DNA of 64,000 nt, taken from Undaria pinnatifida. Its lineage: Eukaryota; Sar; Phaeophyceae; Laminariales; Alariaceae. Below, one piece after another: positions 10,551 to 21,839 of the stretch; position 1 is the first letter of the stretch, and each line of letters opens with the position of its first letter. Position numbers and translations under genes: made by a program. The stretch is from contig JABAKD010000009.1 in assembly GCA_012845835.1 (NCBI GenBank), positions 2,977,324 to 3,041,323 on the forward strand. Reading direction: 5' to 3'. Under the pieces are notes generated by a model. That model was given only the letters and a program-made list of their open reading frames with translations, had not been told where the DNA came from and ran no database searches.

Positions 10551-11600
10551 TAAGGAGCCCAAACTGCAATGTTTCACACCAACCAAAGCGGAATAGAGTT
10601 TTAGCATTAGCCAAAAGCAATTTCGGCAAATTTTGGATCTGATAGTTGTGAGAGACCCTCGTCAGTCAGGAACACTTGATAGAGCAAACGTGCTACCCCT
10701 ATAGTGCAGCCCCCACCATAGAACGCATCCCAAATAGCAACACGTGAAAAGCATAAATCTTGATGAGACACTCGGCACGATCAACGATTTTTGGCGTCCC
10801 GCTCATTGACACCGGCCTGACACACGATCTCTGCCTCTACGTATACATCTCGGTGCAAGTTCTTTTAGTAGTCGATGGTATTTTCGTCGCGCAGCGAACG
10901 GCGCTAAGTACAATATTTTCATTTTTTCCAAATTGAACGCCCGACCCAAACTCGGCGTATTTGAAATATGCTTTGAAGTGGATTCAAACGCTATATTCGT
11001 CTGTCCCCAGGTGTGACATTAACCGCCGGATTTTGCAAGGCATGCATATCCGAGTTTTGCGCGGGTCATTCTCGTGCCTCTCCCTTCTTTGCCTCACCCT
11101 CATTGCCCATCGTGTTGGACAAAGTATCGGAATTACGTATGTAATTATGCAGTCAAGCAACTAGCTGTCATATACTTCTGTCCTCTCGATTTAAAAGGCC
11201 TATCCCCTGGCTCCGAGGCAAGACCTAACCCTATTCCCGACGCCTGCTGCGACATCTGTTTTCTGATCCACGGGCCTCGTTAGCGTCAACACAAAATCGT
11301 CGGAAAATGTTCATCTTCTTTTTCCGACATTCCTTGATGCATGTTTAGGCCATGGAATGTTTTTCGGGGTGAAAATTTGTTCTTCCTCCGAATAAAGTTT
11401 TTGAGGTAGGTTATAGAGCCTCAGTCGTGAGAAGCCCTAAAAACATATTGAGTTGCCCGTGCGGTTGCATACGTCCACCCTGGTCCCACCTCTAGGTCAA
11501 CCGTTTTGTCTGCAGTAGCCCTAACCTCACGTAACCCGCCACTGCGGTCGTTGGCTCTTCCAGGGGTGTTCCTCGGTCCGGTCGGGTCCGGTCGGGTCTA

Positions 11601-11601
11601 A

Positions 11602-11633
<32 letters not shown>

Positions 11634-11634
11634 A
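11601..11634 (+). repeat. (GGGTGA)n hexamer array
   Basis: About five to six perfect GAGGGT/GGGTGA hexamers follow a GGTCGGGTCCGGTCGGGTC stretch. The unit is G-rich and telomere-like in composition, but it differs from canonical telomeric units such as TTAGGG or TTTAGGG. Confidence 0.9.
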
Positions 11635-11903
11635 CCTATCCCGACGACGTCCTACGGTACAGCCGCATATTTTCGTTTGTAAGGCCCCTCGTATGACTTA
11701 AACAACATTTACCCGACGCGACAAACAGGTTGGGAGAAGAAATAGAAAAACCTACATACCGTAAGAACGTAGGTAAACGTCCCCTCGCGGTATACGCCTC
11801 AGGGCGCTGTATTAAAGCGACAACCGGAAAGATACGGAGTAAACGCCCGCTGTCAAAACGAAAATGCGAAAAACGCCCTGACCTCACAAGAATGCCCCCC
11901 CCC

Positions 11904-11959
11904 TATCCTTCTGGGGAAACGCCCTCCGGCATATCCTTCTGGGGAAACGCCCTCCGGCC
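11904..11959. repeat. 28-bp tandem duplication
   Basis: Two adjacent near-perfect copies of TATCCTTCTGGGGAAACGCC plus CTCCGGC lie inside the insertion in W copy 1. Confidence 0.85.
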
Positions 11960-12383
11960 GAGCGTGCATGCCATTTGAGTGTGAGAGATGGAGCTGTTTC
12001 CGTAGCAAACAAAGGCGCGGTTTTCAAGGGGAACTTCACGCTTGGGATGTGGGTGGGTAATATTTTGCGCGACAACGACGAAACGAAGGCACAGGCGAAC
12101 AGAAAACCAAACATGTTTTGGACGTTCGGACTTTGTAACATACTTGTCACCCCGCCAGCTGAACCACTACTGTGCTGGCATGCATTGGTATGTGGTGATT
12201 ATACCAGCTCGTGCTGTTGTATGGGACGACGATGGGCTCTTTCTTGATGACAAGGAAAGACACAGCCCTGGTTACCGATGCACTGGTGAGGCAACCGTTC
12301 AGTCATGAATCAAATATATGAAAAAAAATAATGTCTACATACAACAGGTAATATTTCTAATGTCTCGGTAACGCTGCCCGGGA

Positions 12384-12769
12384 TCAAAAGTCTACATCGT
12401 TTTTTGCGCGCAAACCATGAGCATTCCCATCTCCCGCTGCCACTGCTGTATCTTCCGGGCCAAACATGAAAAATAGCTCGTCGAACACACATCGCGACAG
12501 CTTGATGTTTTCGCCGCCGGCACCGCCACCAGTCCCTACGTCCTCCCCTCGGTCGCTGCTGCTACCATATTTCGCGTTATCGTCACCATCAATCGCAATC
12601 AATTCACCATGATCAACACCTGCTGTGGCCTTGCTGCTGCTGTCTGCGTGCGTGAGGAGTGGGCTTTCCCCTATGCTATTTTTTTGGCTCCACGTGTGAG
12701 AAGTGTGTCTGTTGCTTTCTTTTTCGTATTGCCCCGGGGGGCCTAAATCTTCGAAAATCTGGTTTCAGA
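12384..12769 (-). CDS. Possible exon or gene remnant, Gly/Asp/Ser-rich (unknown)
   Basis: The minus strand is open for about 128 codons to a TGA at the low-coordinate end. There is no ATG near the upstream end; a TGA lies just upstream, next to AACCAG, which could be a splice acceptor. In order the frame shows a polar stretch (GQYEKESNRHTSHTWSQKNS), an acidic part (ELIAIDGDDNAKYGSSSDRG), a Gly run (GTGGGAGGEN), then LSRCVFDELFFMFGPEDTAV and a charged tail. Residue composition is protein-like and the local GC content is higher than the flanks. It lies in the segment present only in W copy 1. I do not recognise a family. It could be one exon of a host gene or a chance frame. Confidence 0.35.
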
Positions 12770-13099
12770 AGCCGTTCCGGTATCGCAGCCAACGCGCCGG
12801 GCCGTCGTAATACACATGCAAAATCCTAGCTCCACACGGGGCGGGGTTACTCCCATTATTTCGGTATCCGACGATCAATTGTATGGCCCGGGTTATGTCA
12901 CAATGCTTTTTCCGAACCAAGAATGAGATTCGGACGGTTATTAGTTGACTGTTAACCAGCCTCATCTTCCATATACCACTCTTACTGGTACATACTAAAG
13001 CGACAAAGTGCCACATCGATCGTACGTACCACGCGCTCTCGACCTGTGAAATTGGAAGAAAACCGTGACCCGACCCGCGGGTTGGGGCATGACACTATA

Positions 13100-15750
13100 A
13101 GACCCCTGGCGATGTTCCCCTCTGTCTCAAGATTAGTTTACATCCTCCGCCTTTCTCTCCAAAATACCATATAAAGTGGTAAGCTTCACCCGAACTACGC
13201 CACGACCGTCGTGGACGTTTGGAAAACCTCCCGTTTGTTTTGTTCGTCTTGAACTGATTCTACTATAGCCCCCCAAAAAAACAGCAATTACTTTACGAAC
13301 GTTCTGTGTCTGCTCGACAAACGGGACGGTACTGTTAAATGAGAAGTATTAATATATTTTCTTGACTGCAAAGGTCTATCGATCGATGACGTTGAGGTGT
13401 TCAGGTACACTGTATTCAGGAGATACCAGAGGGAGATTGTTTTGACACCGGCTAAATTTCGTAAAAATACGTTGGGGGGGACTACCTCTTTCATCTTATC
13501 TATTCTTCGCACCACTTTCGCGCCCCCTCCCTCCCAGCAATGTCTCAAATCCCCGGTTACATAGAAGGCCCTTCTCCCTCTCCTACATATCTATTTTACT
13601 TCTTCAATGCAATTAAAGGATGCAACCAAATATGAGCTCTCCGCACGTTGTGTTCAATTCTCGATCGGGGAATTCGTTCTGCTATAGATGTTTGAGCCCC
13701 TATCAGGGTAAAACGTGAACAGCCTGAGCGAAGCACAAAACATTCGCTGCATGCCTAAGCATGGGTTTGTTCGGCAGATTGTGCTTTTAACATGTGTCTA
13801 AATCAACCAGTTTCTGCCCTGGGTGAGAGGTACAGAGGTCGTCAAGTCGTCAAAGCGCGGTAGTGTAGGTAAGACTATAGGCTATAGCCTAAAACCTATG
13901 GCCTATGGGCTATAGCCTAGAGCTTATAGGTTATAGCTCTATAGCCTATAGCTACGGCGACGCTTGCTACGGTAAGGGCGGCATCATCAATACACTTCCC
14001 CAAGCGCTTCTACCTACGTTCAGGAACTATATACCCTGATTGAGATCCGAGGCTGATTAACCTGTACGCTCAAGCTGCGATACGCGTGCTTAAGCCACAT
14101 GAAGATCGAATGATGCGATATAGGTGGCTATATGTTCGTTTTGTTCGATTTGACCCGAGGGGCGCCTCAATCAAACGTTGTCGGGAGGCTTTATACAGAC
14201 GTTAGTATACACCGTCCTCTCATAAATGTGGTTCTCGATACAGCAGTCAAAAGTGCCAACAAAACAGAGAAATAAGGAAACCAGGTTGATCGTCTCAGAA
14301 AAATCAGGAAAATGGAGAGCCTTTGTACCGAAATTTTTATGTATTGCGCACCGTCCTCTCCCACGAAAGAAGCGTAGCCTGCGGGTCAGGCTGTGTTCTT
14401 ATTCTTAGGTGTCTTTTCGTCCTCGCTTTACTTGTTTCATGTACGGATATTTTAAACTCCGTGATGACTGACTGCCGCGCCACATCAAATGCGTTGGTGA
14501 TAAGCCCCAAGCAAACCACATCATGAATCAAGGATCCCATGATGTTTGGATACGTTGCAGTGTCTATTAATAGTGTCGGTAGTGGACACGCTGTACAATA
14601 GGTACCGCCGTGGAACTGGGGCACATGCTACATCGATAGGGGTAGCATGTTTTGCCTAATGTGCTGTTTTAATGACTGGTTTCTTCAACCCAAATCGTCC
14701 GCAGGTCGTTCGTTCCTTTTGGACATCATTTCGTTTTTTTCATATCCTAGGCCATTTCGAGTTTCATCGCGCTGCACTACGACTTTGATGTAAATCCGTT
14801 TCTGGGTGGAGGACAGACCTCCTCAAGTGAGGATGCTTCGAAAACCGAGATTTGACCTCTACCGTGATGATGGAGTAATCACTGCACAGGGTTACCTGAG
14901 GAGCTGCTCGATACCGTTACGATGCCGTTCTTGGTACTGACCTGCAGTATGCCCGGGGATTGTCCATTAGACTGCGCTTCGCTATTTCTGGTCATCAGTG
15001 GGGCGATGGTTTTTGGTAGCCAGGTTGCAGAATCATTGCACCTCAAAGTCAGTGCTCGGATGAGCTATACGCATAGGTCCTCATGTGAAAATGAAGCTGA
15101 TACTCACTCATTTTGAAGCGCATATTACATGGCTTTTTCGTGTATTGTGTTTTGCTGCTCATGTTTGTACATTTTTAACTGCGCTTTGTGGGTCCCTCGC
15201 CCTTTTTTCCCCGTGTTGTAGACAAGCCGTGGTTGCACGCGTGTTGACCCTTTTCCTCCCCAGGGCGTATCCATCATTTTTTCGCGCTGAGGGTGCAGCT
15301 TTCCCACTTCCTGTCGATCGTCGTTAAATTTCACCAACTTATTATCTCACGCTTTCGGCGACGGCAAACAAACATTAGCTTCCCCGTCCATATCACGAGT
15401 AGTCCATCGCATGTTCGAACTCCGTCGCAACCGCTAGCGAGGGGATGACATATTACCCCTGGCCGTTGAAAGTTGACCATGCCATATAATTATTGTACTC
15501 AGCACTCTGCTAAAATCGTTGTTAGTGTTTTTCCAGTTTAAACCCGACTTGGTCCCGCGTGCACCTGCATGGCCCGCATCGCATATCAACTAGAGGCCGG
15601 CCCTCTCTTTCTGCTTTTAGCCAAATTTAGGGTACACCCGTTGCGGGAAACAAAAAATGGGTACCACGCGAAGCGTTTTCGCAACGGCATTATTGTTGGG
15701 CTGATAAAAGTTCTTCACTATAACTTCCTCTGATTTAAAAGTTCGTGCTG
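13100..15750. other. Unassigned 2.6-kb stretch
   Basis: No gene, RNA or recognised repeat is seen apart from the palindromic tract at 13,871-13,956. The open frames present are short, lack motifs and overlap on both strands. Confidence 0.4.
13871..13956. repeat. Palindrome-rich GGCTATAGCC tract
   Basis: About 85 bp are built from CTATAGCC, its complement GGCTATAG, and variants such as CCTATGGCC and TTATAGG. Many overlapping inverted repeats could form hairpins. Function unknown. Confidence 0.85.
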
Positions 15751-15754
15751 CATT

Positions 15755-17965
15755 TATTGAAAAAAAAAATACAATCCAGCTGTGACATCGAAGACTTTGT
15801 CGAAACTCATCTATGCGAGCTGTGTGTGAGACTCCGATCGCGCGTATTATGGGTTGTGTGTCCTCATTAAGGATATTGGTCCGCGACTTCACTTGCAGCT
15901 ACGGTGTAGCTTTCAGGGTCAACAGAGTGATGTTAGGCAGTCTATGCGCGAAAACTATAAACACCGTTTCTGAGGGGGACAAAATCTGACAGCTGTGGAA
16001 GAAAATGCATCAGTGAATCCTGTATATCGAATAACCGGTGAGGGGAGGGCGAAGATATGAAAGACGTGGGGGCCTGGTTTTGAGCAAGAGGCAGCGGAGC
16101 GGGGGGGGGGGGGGGGTCGGGACGGGTAGAGCCGCTCAATCTGTGTGTGGAAACCATATTTTTTTTAACGGGATAAATCTGACGGTTTTGGAATGAATGC
16201 ACCAGTTTATCATGAATATCCTGTAAGTCGAATAACCGATGAAGAGAGGCCGGAGCGTTCGAGGGGGTTGGGGGGGGAGGGCGGGGGGAGAGGGGGGCGA
16301 AACGATGTATAAAACAAAATCTTTAGGTAGCATACGTGTAGAGGTTTACTATACACGTGGTGCTAGGTCTAAGCTGTAGTGCGGGTGGTGGATACTGAGC
16401 GGGGGAGGATGGGGGGAAATGCGGCAGCGGCATGGATACCTCTAAAACAATAACGAGGTGATACCAAGTGCGTGGAAGTGTATATAACTGTGGCAGATTT
16501 CGATATTAGGTAGGGCGTTTGAGCAAGAGGAATCGGGAAAGATAAAGAAACAGGGGGGGGTGGTTTCAACGTGTTTCCGTTAAACATAATATAAAAAAAC
16601 GCTCCTGCTGTGAGATCGAAGATTTTGTCGAAACTCATCATCAAAGGCTTGCGTGGGATACTCCGATCGCGCGTATTGCGCATATGTGTAGGGGCTTGCT
16701 ATACGCGTGGTGCTAGGTCTAGGCGATCGTAGGGGTTGTGGGGAAGGAAGGGGCGTAGGGGGGGGCGGAGATGAATGAGAGCTACGTCATGGATGGCTAG
16801 AAAGATAATAACGTGATATCAATTGCCTCAAAGTGTTCAATACTCTGGCAGATTATGATTTCAGGTGGGGCGTTTGAACAAGGGGGATCGGGAGGAGGGG
16901 GTGTACTCTTCAATATGTGCGCGGAAACTATAATCATTTATGGCGACAAATCTGACGGTGATAGCAAGAAGACATCCTATTACATCCCCTGCCTTTAATT
17001 GTACATTTTCTAGTGGATTTAATGTCAGATGTGGTATGCAACACCATCTTTAGGTGTGGTAACCAACGTGATAAAGCTTCATACTCGTAATTTGTTTTTG
17101 TGCATGGATCGCAAGATAGGATTTTTCAATCGATAGGTACAACCATGTATTACCATTATTTCCCTACGTCGCTAATTTCATGAAATTGATACTTACCAGG
17201 TATTGCATGTTCACATTATTATTGGCTCATATGTACGATTTTTGCCCATGCGTTTACGGTGCCGACGCGGAGCTCTGAGGTCGCCAATTCTACAACAGAG
17301 ATACATCTTACATACACAAGAAGGGAATTAATGTGGGCATGCAATGTCACCGCCATTGACCACGAGGGTGCTTTTACTTCGTTAGGCACGTGCTACTGCT
17401 GCGTTGGTAGAGGTTGTTAGGCGATCATGCAGACGCCAGGTAGGCACGAAATGGCCTGCGTAATGGGCTGGTAGTGTGGTCTACCGTAGCGTTAACATAT
17501 CTGTCTGTACTTCCTTTTCACATCATCATTAACTAGTTTACGATTACACAACCCGTTTTATCCCCACTGTCGTCGAAGATGTTGTGGTCCTGTAGATGTC
17601 GCCTCCATATCTGGTGCTCTTGTTAGTTGTGCACTTGAAAACATGCCCTAGCGTGTAGTAGCGTGTAGTACGTGTTGGCTGAGTGGTGTTCCTTTCCTTG
17701 ACATCAAGTCAGGTAGTATATGTCAACGCAACCGCTTACTTATAAAAGACCAATAAATTTCCTCAAACACCTGATACAGAAGAGGCGCGGCCGGAAGATT
17801 GTTCCGTATACCGACGGTCAGAAATAGGTTATCGAAAAGCGCACATGATCTTTACTACCGCTCCCTACTCCATCTAAGACACTACAGGCATGCGTTGAAC
17901 CCAGTTCGCTGATACCCGAAACCAATTGCAAAGAAGATGATGTGATGAACGAATGCTATCATGTA
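15755..17965 (+). mobile_element. G-module/M composite, copy c
   Basis: It starts with the conserved end (CAATCCAGCTGTGACATCGA after a poly-A stretch). Repeated G-rich modules follow to about 16,900: two blocks of the CTGACGGTTTTGGAATGAATG type, two or three of the GCTATACGCGTGGTGCTAGG type and several G-tracts. The tail after 16,980 matches M copy B. From about 17,560 it matches 22,740-23,130 and 37,860-38,260, including the frame VVYVNATA. Homology stops near 17,965, where DIRS-like sequence begins. The coding frame is frameshifted. Confidence 0.65.
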
Positions 17966-18007
17966 TGAAATCATGTCCACCTAAAGCCAGAATCAATCGA
18001 CAATCAT

Positions 18008-19424
18008 CTAATACATAAGCGTGTTTATCGCCCGACCCCGGTTGAACGCATCGTTGAAAGCCTTGTTGTCAATATTTGAAACTAGAGTGGACCCCGTGAT
18101 CTGAACAGAATAATCAGCGCAGTACATTACTAGAGTCTGCTGCAATGCGTATCCGTCCTGCAAGGTAATGTGCGTACACGCCATGTCCACTGGAAAATCC
18201 CCTCCTGTTCGGAACACTTCACGTCCTGTGTTCCGGATTAACCTCCCTCATCCGTTCGAGGAAGCATCCGTTGCACCCGTTAGGGTAACGATTTGGTGCT
18301 CTGCTCTGTACCACGGCGCCCCATTGAAACGCTGACGCACTTGCAGCCATTCGTCAACTCGAACATGAGGCCACCATTTTTCGGTATATCAATTTCCATA
18401 CTCTTTATGCGTCCTCCCGTTCGCTGAAAAATTGCCATCTGCCGATACATGTGGTGCGTGTAAAGAGCTGCCACAGGAACGGCCACGGACAAACTGGTGC
18501 ACTTACCTGCAAGCTTGTCTAGCATTCAAAAGGTTACCTCGCCAGAAGTTACTGCCTCTGTAAAAATGACTTCCAACTTATCTAGTTTGTCCTCAGGCGA
18601 CTCAAAACCGCACGCCACGGAATCGCAGATGATACCGAGAAACACCAGTCGCATAGAGAGGTCAATCTCACTTTTCAAAAGGGAAATGAAGTAGCCCGCC
18701 CTGAAAAACACTTCCAAAGCCACGTACGTTTCGACTAAAGCTGCTTCGGACTGTTTCGCTGCCTCGAGCAGGCGCGTTGACCCGAAAATCACCATGAAAA
18801 ATCGCCGAACCAAATCAGAGTAGGAATGTCTCGGGAACGCAAGTATCGTGCCACTGCCTCCGACAACGAGGCGCAAATCAATGGTGCTGAACGCCACCCG
18901 AAAGCTAGCACGGTACAGACGTAGAACTCGCCCTTCCACTTGAATCCAAAATATTGCCATTACTCCGTGCTCAACGCGACGTGGTGGTAAAAGGCTTTGT
19001 GATCAATTGTAAAATGGTAAGCTCATTCCCACGCCCATTGAGCGACTTTGCTAACCCCATCCATAGTGAATGGGAGCGGTCGACACATAAGATGAAGCCA
19101 GCGTGTGTTGCAAATCAAGGTAGGCTTCTTCTGTTCAACTCCCAAGGGGAGCACCATATGAGGCTTTTCATAAATCGAAACATCGGCTATATCTGCCCAT
19201 TTTGCCACACATCCTTTCCCCACCAATGCCTAGACCTGGCCCGTTACCCACGACGTGAAATCATCAGGGACATGATGTCGCAAATGCACAGGAGTCAGCT
19301 TTGCTCCACTATACGGATGACCTTGGTATATCCTGCTTGTGTTGGGATCTATGAAGTCAAGGACATTAACACCTTTTACCCACGCCAGCAAGGTGTTCCG
19401 TTCTGTCTCGGGCGTTTCGGGCAA
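18008..19424 (-). pseudogene. DIRS-like (tyrosine-recombinase-type) retroelement RT and RNase H, broken
   Basis: The minus strand carries collinear RT and RNase H pieces typical of DIRS-group elements. From 19,424 the RT N-terminus has GVNVLDFIDP, DDFTSWVTGQV and KGCVAKWADIADVS, then KPHMVLPLGVEQKKP, LICNTRW and CRPLPFTMDG. Motif A remnant ID is followed by YHHVALSTE. YFGFKWKGEFYV and LAFGWRSAPL come next. IPTLIWFGDF stands where the YxDD box belongs, so the first Asp is Gly. Then come AGYFISLLKSEIDLSMRLVF, LGIICDS and LDKLAGKCTSLSVAVPVAAL. The RNase H part has FNGAPWYRAEHQIVTLTGAT, DAS, GDFPVDM and IDNKAFNDAFNRGRAINTLM. In-frame stops lie at 19,230, 19,023, 18,960 and 18,526 and near 18,252, with shifts near 18,800 and 18,350. 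The end of RNase H is missing at the junction near 17,966. It cannot be functional. Confidence 0.85.
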
Positions 19425-20531
19425 AATAACGTTTTGTCAAGACGGAACTGCAGACTCCAAATAGGCTGGTACAACGTCTTGTGAAGCTCAAAGCCGAGCG
19501 TCGTGCGGAGTTCGTTGCAGCTGCAAGAGCATCTGGTTGTTTGAGACGTTAACGGGTGACTGTCTCGCTCTGGTTCGCTGAGGAGTTTCACCACTAGTAT
19601 TTTTAACACCAACGCGTGCAGTACGTTCCGCGCGTTCAGCGAGAAAACGATCCGCCAGACCTAACCCGAACGTATAGAACACGCGGTGTAATTTTATGTG
19701 CGTATCTCGCCATGCCAATAGCATATGTGGTGTGTATCCAAAGACATAGATACAGTCTGTATGTGTAGGCAACCCAACATAGGTGCCAGAGTGTTTGTAG
19801 CGAAACGGATCGCGCGTTAAAGTGTTGACCAAAGTCCAAGCCAACAAAGAGCGAGGTGCAGCCGTCGTTGTAGAGTGCGTGAAAACCGAAAGAGAAAAGA
19901 TCGCAGGAAAACAAAACCCGATAAGAATATGTTTTTGGTGGAAACGGGAAAACTACGGAAAATATATTGCATGCCGATGCGCAGCTGGTGTCATGCATGT
20001 ATGGAAAGAAGTAATACGTTATCGCCTGACGTACTTCGAACAAAGGGAAACGCGAAAGGGAACGTGCTTGTGTATCGTGCTGATGGGTAATATCGACGAC
20101 GTTATGCACTGTTGGTGCGCTCGGAGAGGCCCCGTGCCAGGTCCGCTCCATCAGGGCCCAAAGAACCCGGGCTCAAGAAAATACACAGCAGTAAGTATGA
20201 TGAATTGCAATATTGAACCGAAAAGAACTCTGGTCTGTCCTGAAAGACCAAACACGGGAACAACCCAAACAAGCAACATTATCAGATCAATCAAAAGGAG
20301 AAAACCGCTCCTTGCCCGAACGTATAAACCGCACCTGACAAGACAATCAGTAGCCAAGAAAAACACCAAAAGAGCAACCAAGGAAAAACCCGAGGCGCGC
20401 CGGCCTTTCACTTAACGTAGACCACGGAAAAAAAGAACGACAAGGAACGACGAAGAACTCCGGTCGGCCGTGAACATTGAATCGACTAGAACATCGCTAT
20501 GTTTTCGCCCCAGTGTCTACGTGTGGAGGTT
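19425..20531. other. Spacer between Gag-like and RT pseudogenes
   Basis: The spacer is purine-rich on the plus strand and pyrimidine-rich on the minus strand, which creates a 197-codon basic frame at 19,822-20,415 (+) and hydrophobic frames opposite. A recombinase gene could be expected in a DIRS element, but I found no R-H-R-Y signature. Confidence 0.4.
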
Positions 20532-21242
20532 TTAAAACAAGCAGTCGCGCTCGATATGGCCGTTCTGGTTACACTTATGGCTCTCCGTCCACGGGCATTT
20601 ACGAAAAGCATGCATGATCGCGTGACTAGTCCTGCCCGCGTGACGGCACTTGTTGCACCTAGCAACCGTGCCGACCTTGCCGCCGCGGCTATTTTTGCGT
20701 GCCCCCTGAACCTGGGATCCATTTTTCCATGCCGCCGGACAACCGAGACTGCCGAGACCGCCGAAGCCGCCGAGGGCGGACGTTCCGTTAAATGCCGTCA
20801 TCGAGTGGAGGGCCGCGGTGCCGCCCATGTCACCAAGGTGCGGAGAGAGCAAGGGTTGCTGAACCGGGTATCTACTTTACAACGAGCTCTTCAAACCGGA
20901 GAATTTGTCGGAGCTGAGGAACTTGCCGAGGGTCGTGAACTCTTTAACGATGGCCGACCGGTCCGCCATGTCGACCTCTTCGGACTCAGATTTCAGCTTG
21001 TCGTTGAGCCACAGCGCCGCCACTAAGGGCTGCCCGTGCTCCAGACTATGCTCGACGCCCGCGACGAGCGTCAAGATGAACGCACGTGGGTCGCGTAAGC
21101 TGTCATCGAAACAAGTACGCCGTTCCAGCTTACTGATCAGGTGCGTGATGTACGTCATATGACCGTACTGCTGAGGTTTGGGAAGGAATTTCAGCCGACC
21201 CAGCGACGAAGTTGCTTGGAGCAGATTGGCGTACTTAGCATT
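20532..21242 (-). pseudogene. Gag-like protein with zinc-binding cysteines, probably of the same DIRS-like element
   Basis: One minus-strand frame runs from after two tandem TAG codons (21,243-21,248) to a TAA at 20,532, with a single internal TAA at 20,877. Its first part has HLISKLERRTCFDDSLRDPR and ILTLVAGVEHSLEHGQPLVA, helical in character like a Gag core. The C-terminal part is Gly-rich, then has RCNKCRHAG, FRKC and HKCNQNGHIERDC. The last is a CCHC zinc knuckle whose first Cys is Ser (AGC where TGC is expected). It has the same strand as the RT about 1.1 kb downstream, and the Gag-then-RT order fits one element. The internal TAA follows TTG and would be explained by CAA to TAA. No tyrosine recombinase was found. 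Confidence 0.6.
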
Positions 21243-21592
21243 CTACTAGAGACGCACGCGGAAAAAGCGAGGAAAAACGGCGAGACGCGAAGGCACCAAC
21301 GGCGTACTTTTTTTGAGCGTGAACAGGAAACGAGAGCACGGAACATCGATGTCTATATAGTCAAGAGCAAGCGCATGAAAAGCGCGAAGAGCAGCCCGGC
21401 CTGGAACCGAGATAGGCACCGAAAACGAGTTGCACCGGCATATCGGAAAAAAGAATTTTCGAAACATAACCGCGGCAAACAATGAGGGCCGAGGCCAAAT
21501 CGTCCGCGCCCAGCACTGAATAGAAGTGCGAAATAACATTCTGCGGGAGAAACATTTGGCATGTCTTCCCTAAGCTAGGACATGAGGAGCTA

Positions 21593-21838
21593 CATCTGCG
21601 ATGCTGAACAAGGCATCTACAGCAAGGGAACTAAACCTTCCCTTGAACATAAGGATAGTGAGCGACCAGCGCCAACGGAACGATTTGCTCGCGAGTCAGA
21701 TAATACCAGCGAGCACGAACGCATGAACAGAGCCCGCGGTCGTTGGTGAACTATACCACGAGAGAAATTCGCAAATGTGAACAGAATCTGAGCCTCGGAA
21801 CAGCTACAGTATGTACATGAACAATAATATAATTTAAA
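21593..21838. repeat. About 280-bp satellite, first unit (truncated by insertion)
   Basis: This unit contains CTGCGATGCTGAACAAGGCA, a GTGAGCGACCAGCG block, GAACGCATGAACAGAGCC and CTTCGGAACAGCTACAGT-like blocks. The same order recurs at 24,007, 24,373 and 24,649. It is cut at an AT-rich spot by the element at 21,840-23,985. Confidence 0.8.
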
Positions 21839-21839
21839 A

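Larger units (their letters stand above)
7850..10680 (+). repeat. M family, copy A (decayed gene fragments)
   Basis: Copy A aligns by eye with 35,035-37,050 (copy B) over its whole length, apart from a G-module insertion at about 8870-9535. Both copies hold frames conserved at the amino-acid level: two minus-strand frames near the left end and four plus-strand frames after about 9570 (annotated separately). Sequence between these frames is much less alike, as expected for introns. This points to a duplicated multi-exon gene region, not a simple transposon. All frames in copy A carry stops or shifts. Confidence 0.65.
10930..13100. repeat. W repeat, copy 1 (with internal insertion about 11,700-12,850)
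   Basis: Segments at 11,040-11,250, 11,560-11,700 and 12,850-13,060 match 62,040-62,240, 62,590-62,740 and 62,890-62,990 in order. Shared landmarks include GCGCGGGT, a run of CGGGTC units, and GTACCACGCGCTC (GTAGCACGCGCTC in copy 2). Copy 1 has about 1.15 kb of extra, GC-richer DNA between the second and third blocks. The repeat itself has no coding signature I can name. Confidence 0.55.

Noticed and set aside
19822-20415. 197-codon plus-strand basic protein
   Set aside because: The strand is purine-rich, which by itself yields Lys/Arg-rich open frames. It runs against the DIRS-like genes and has no motif or homolog here.
21141-21485. 114-codon plus-strand Arg/Lys-rich protein
   Set aside because: Same purine bias; it overlaps the Gag-like pseudogene on the other strand.
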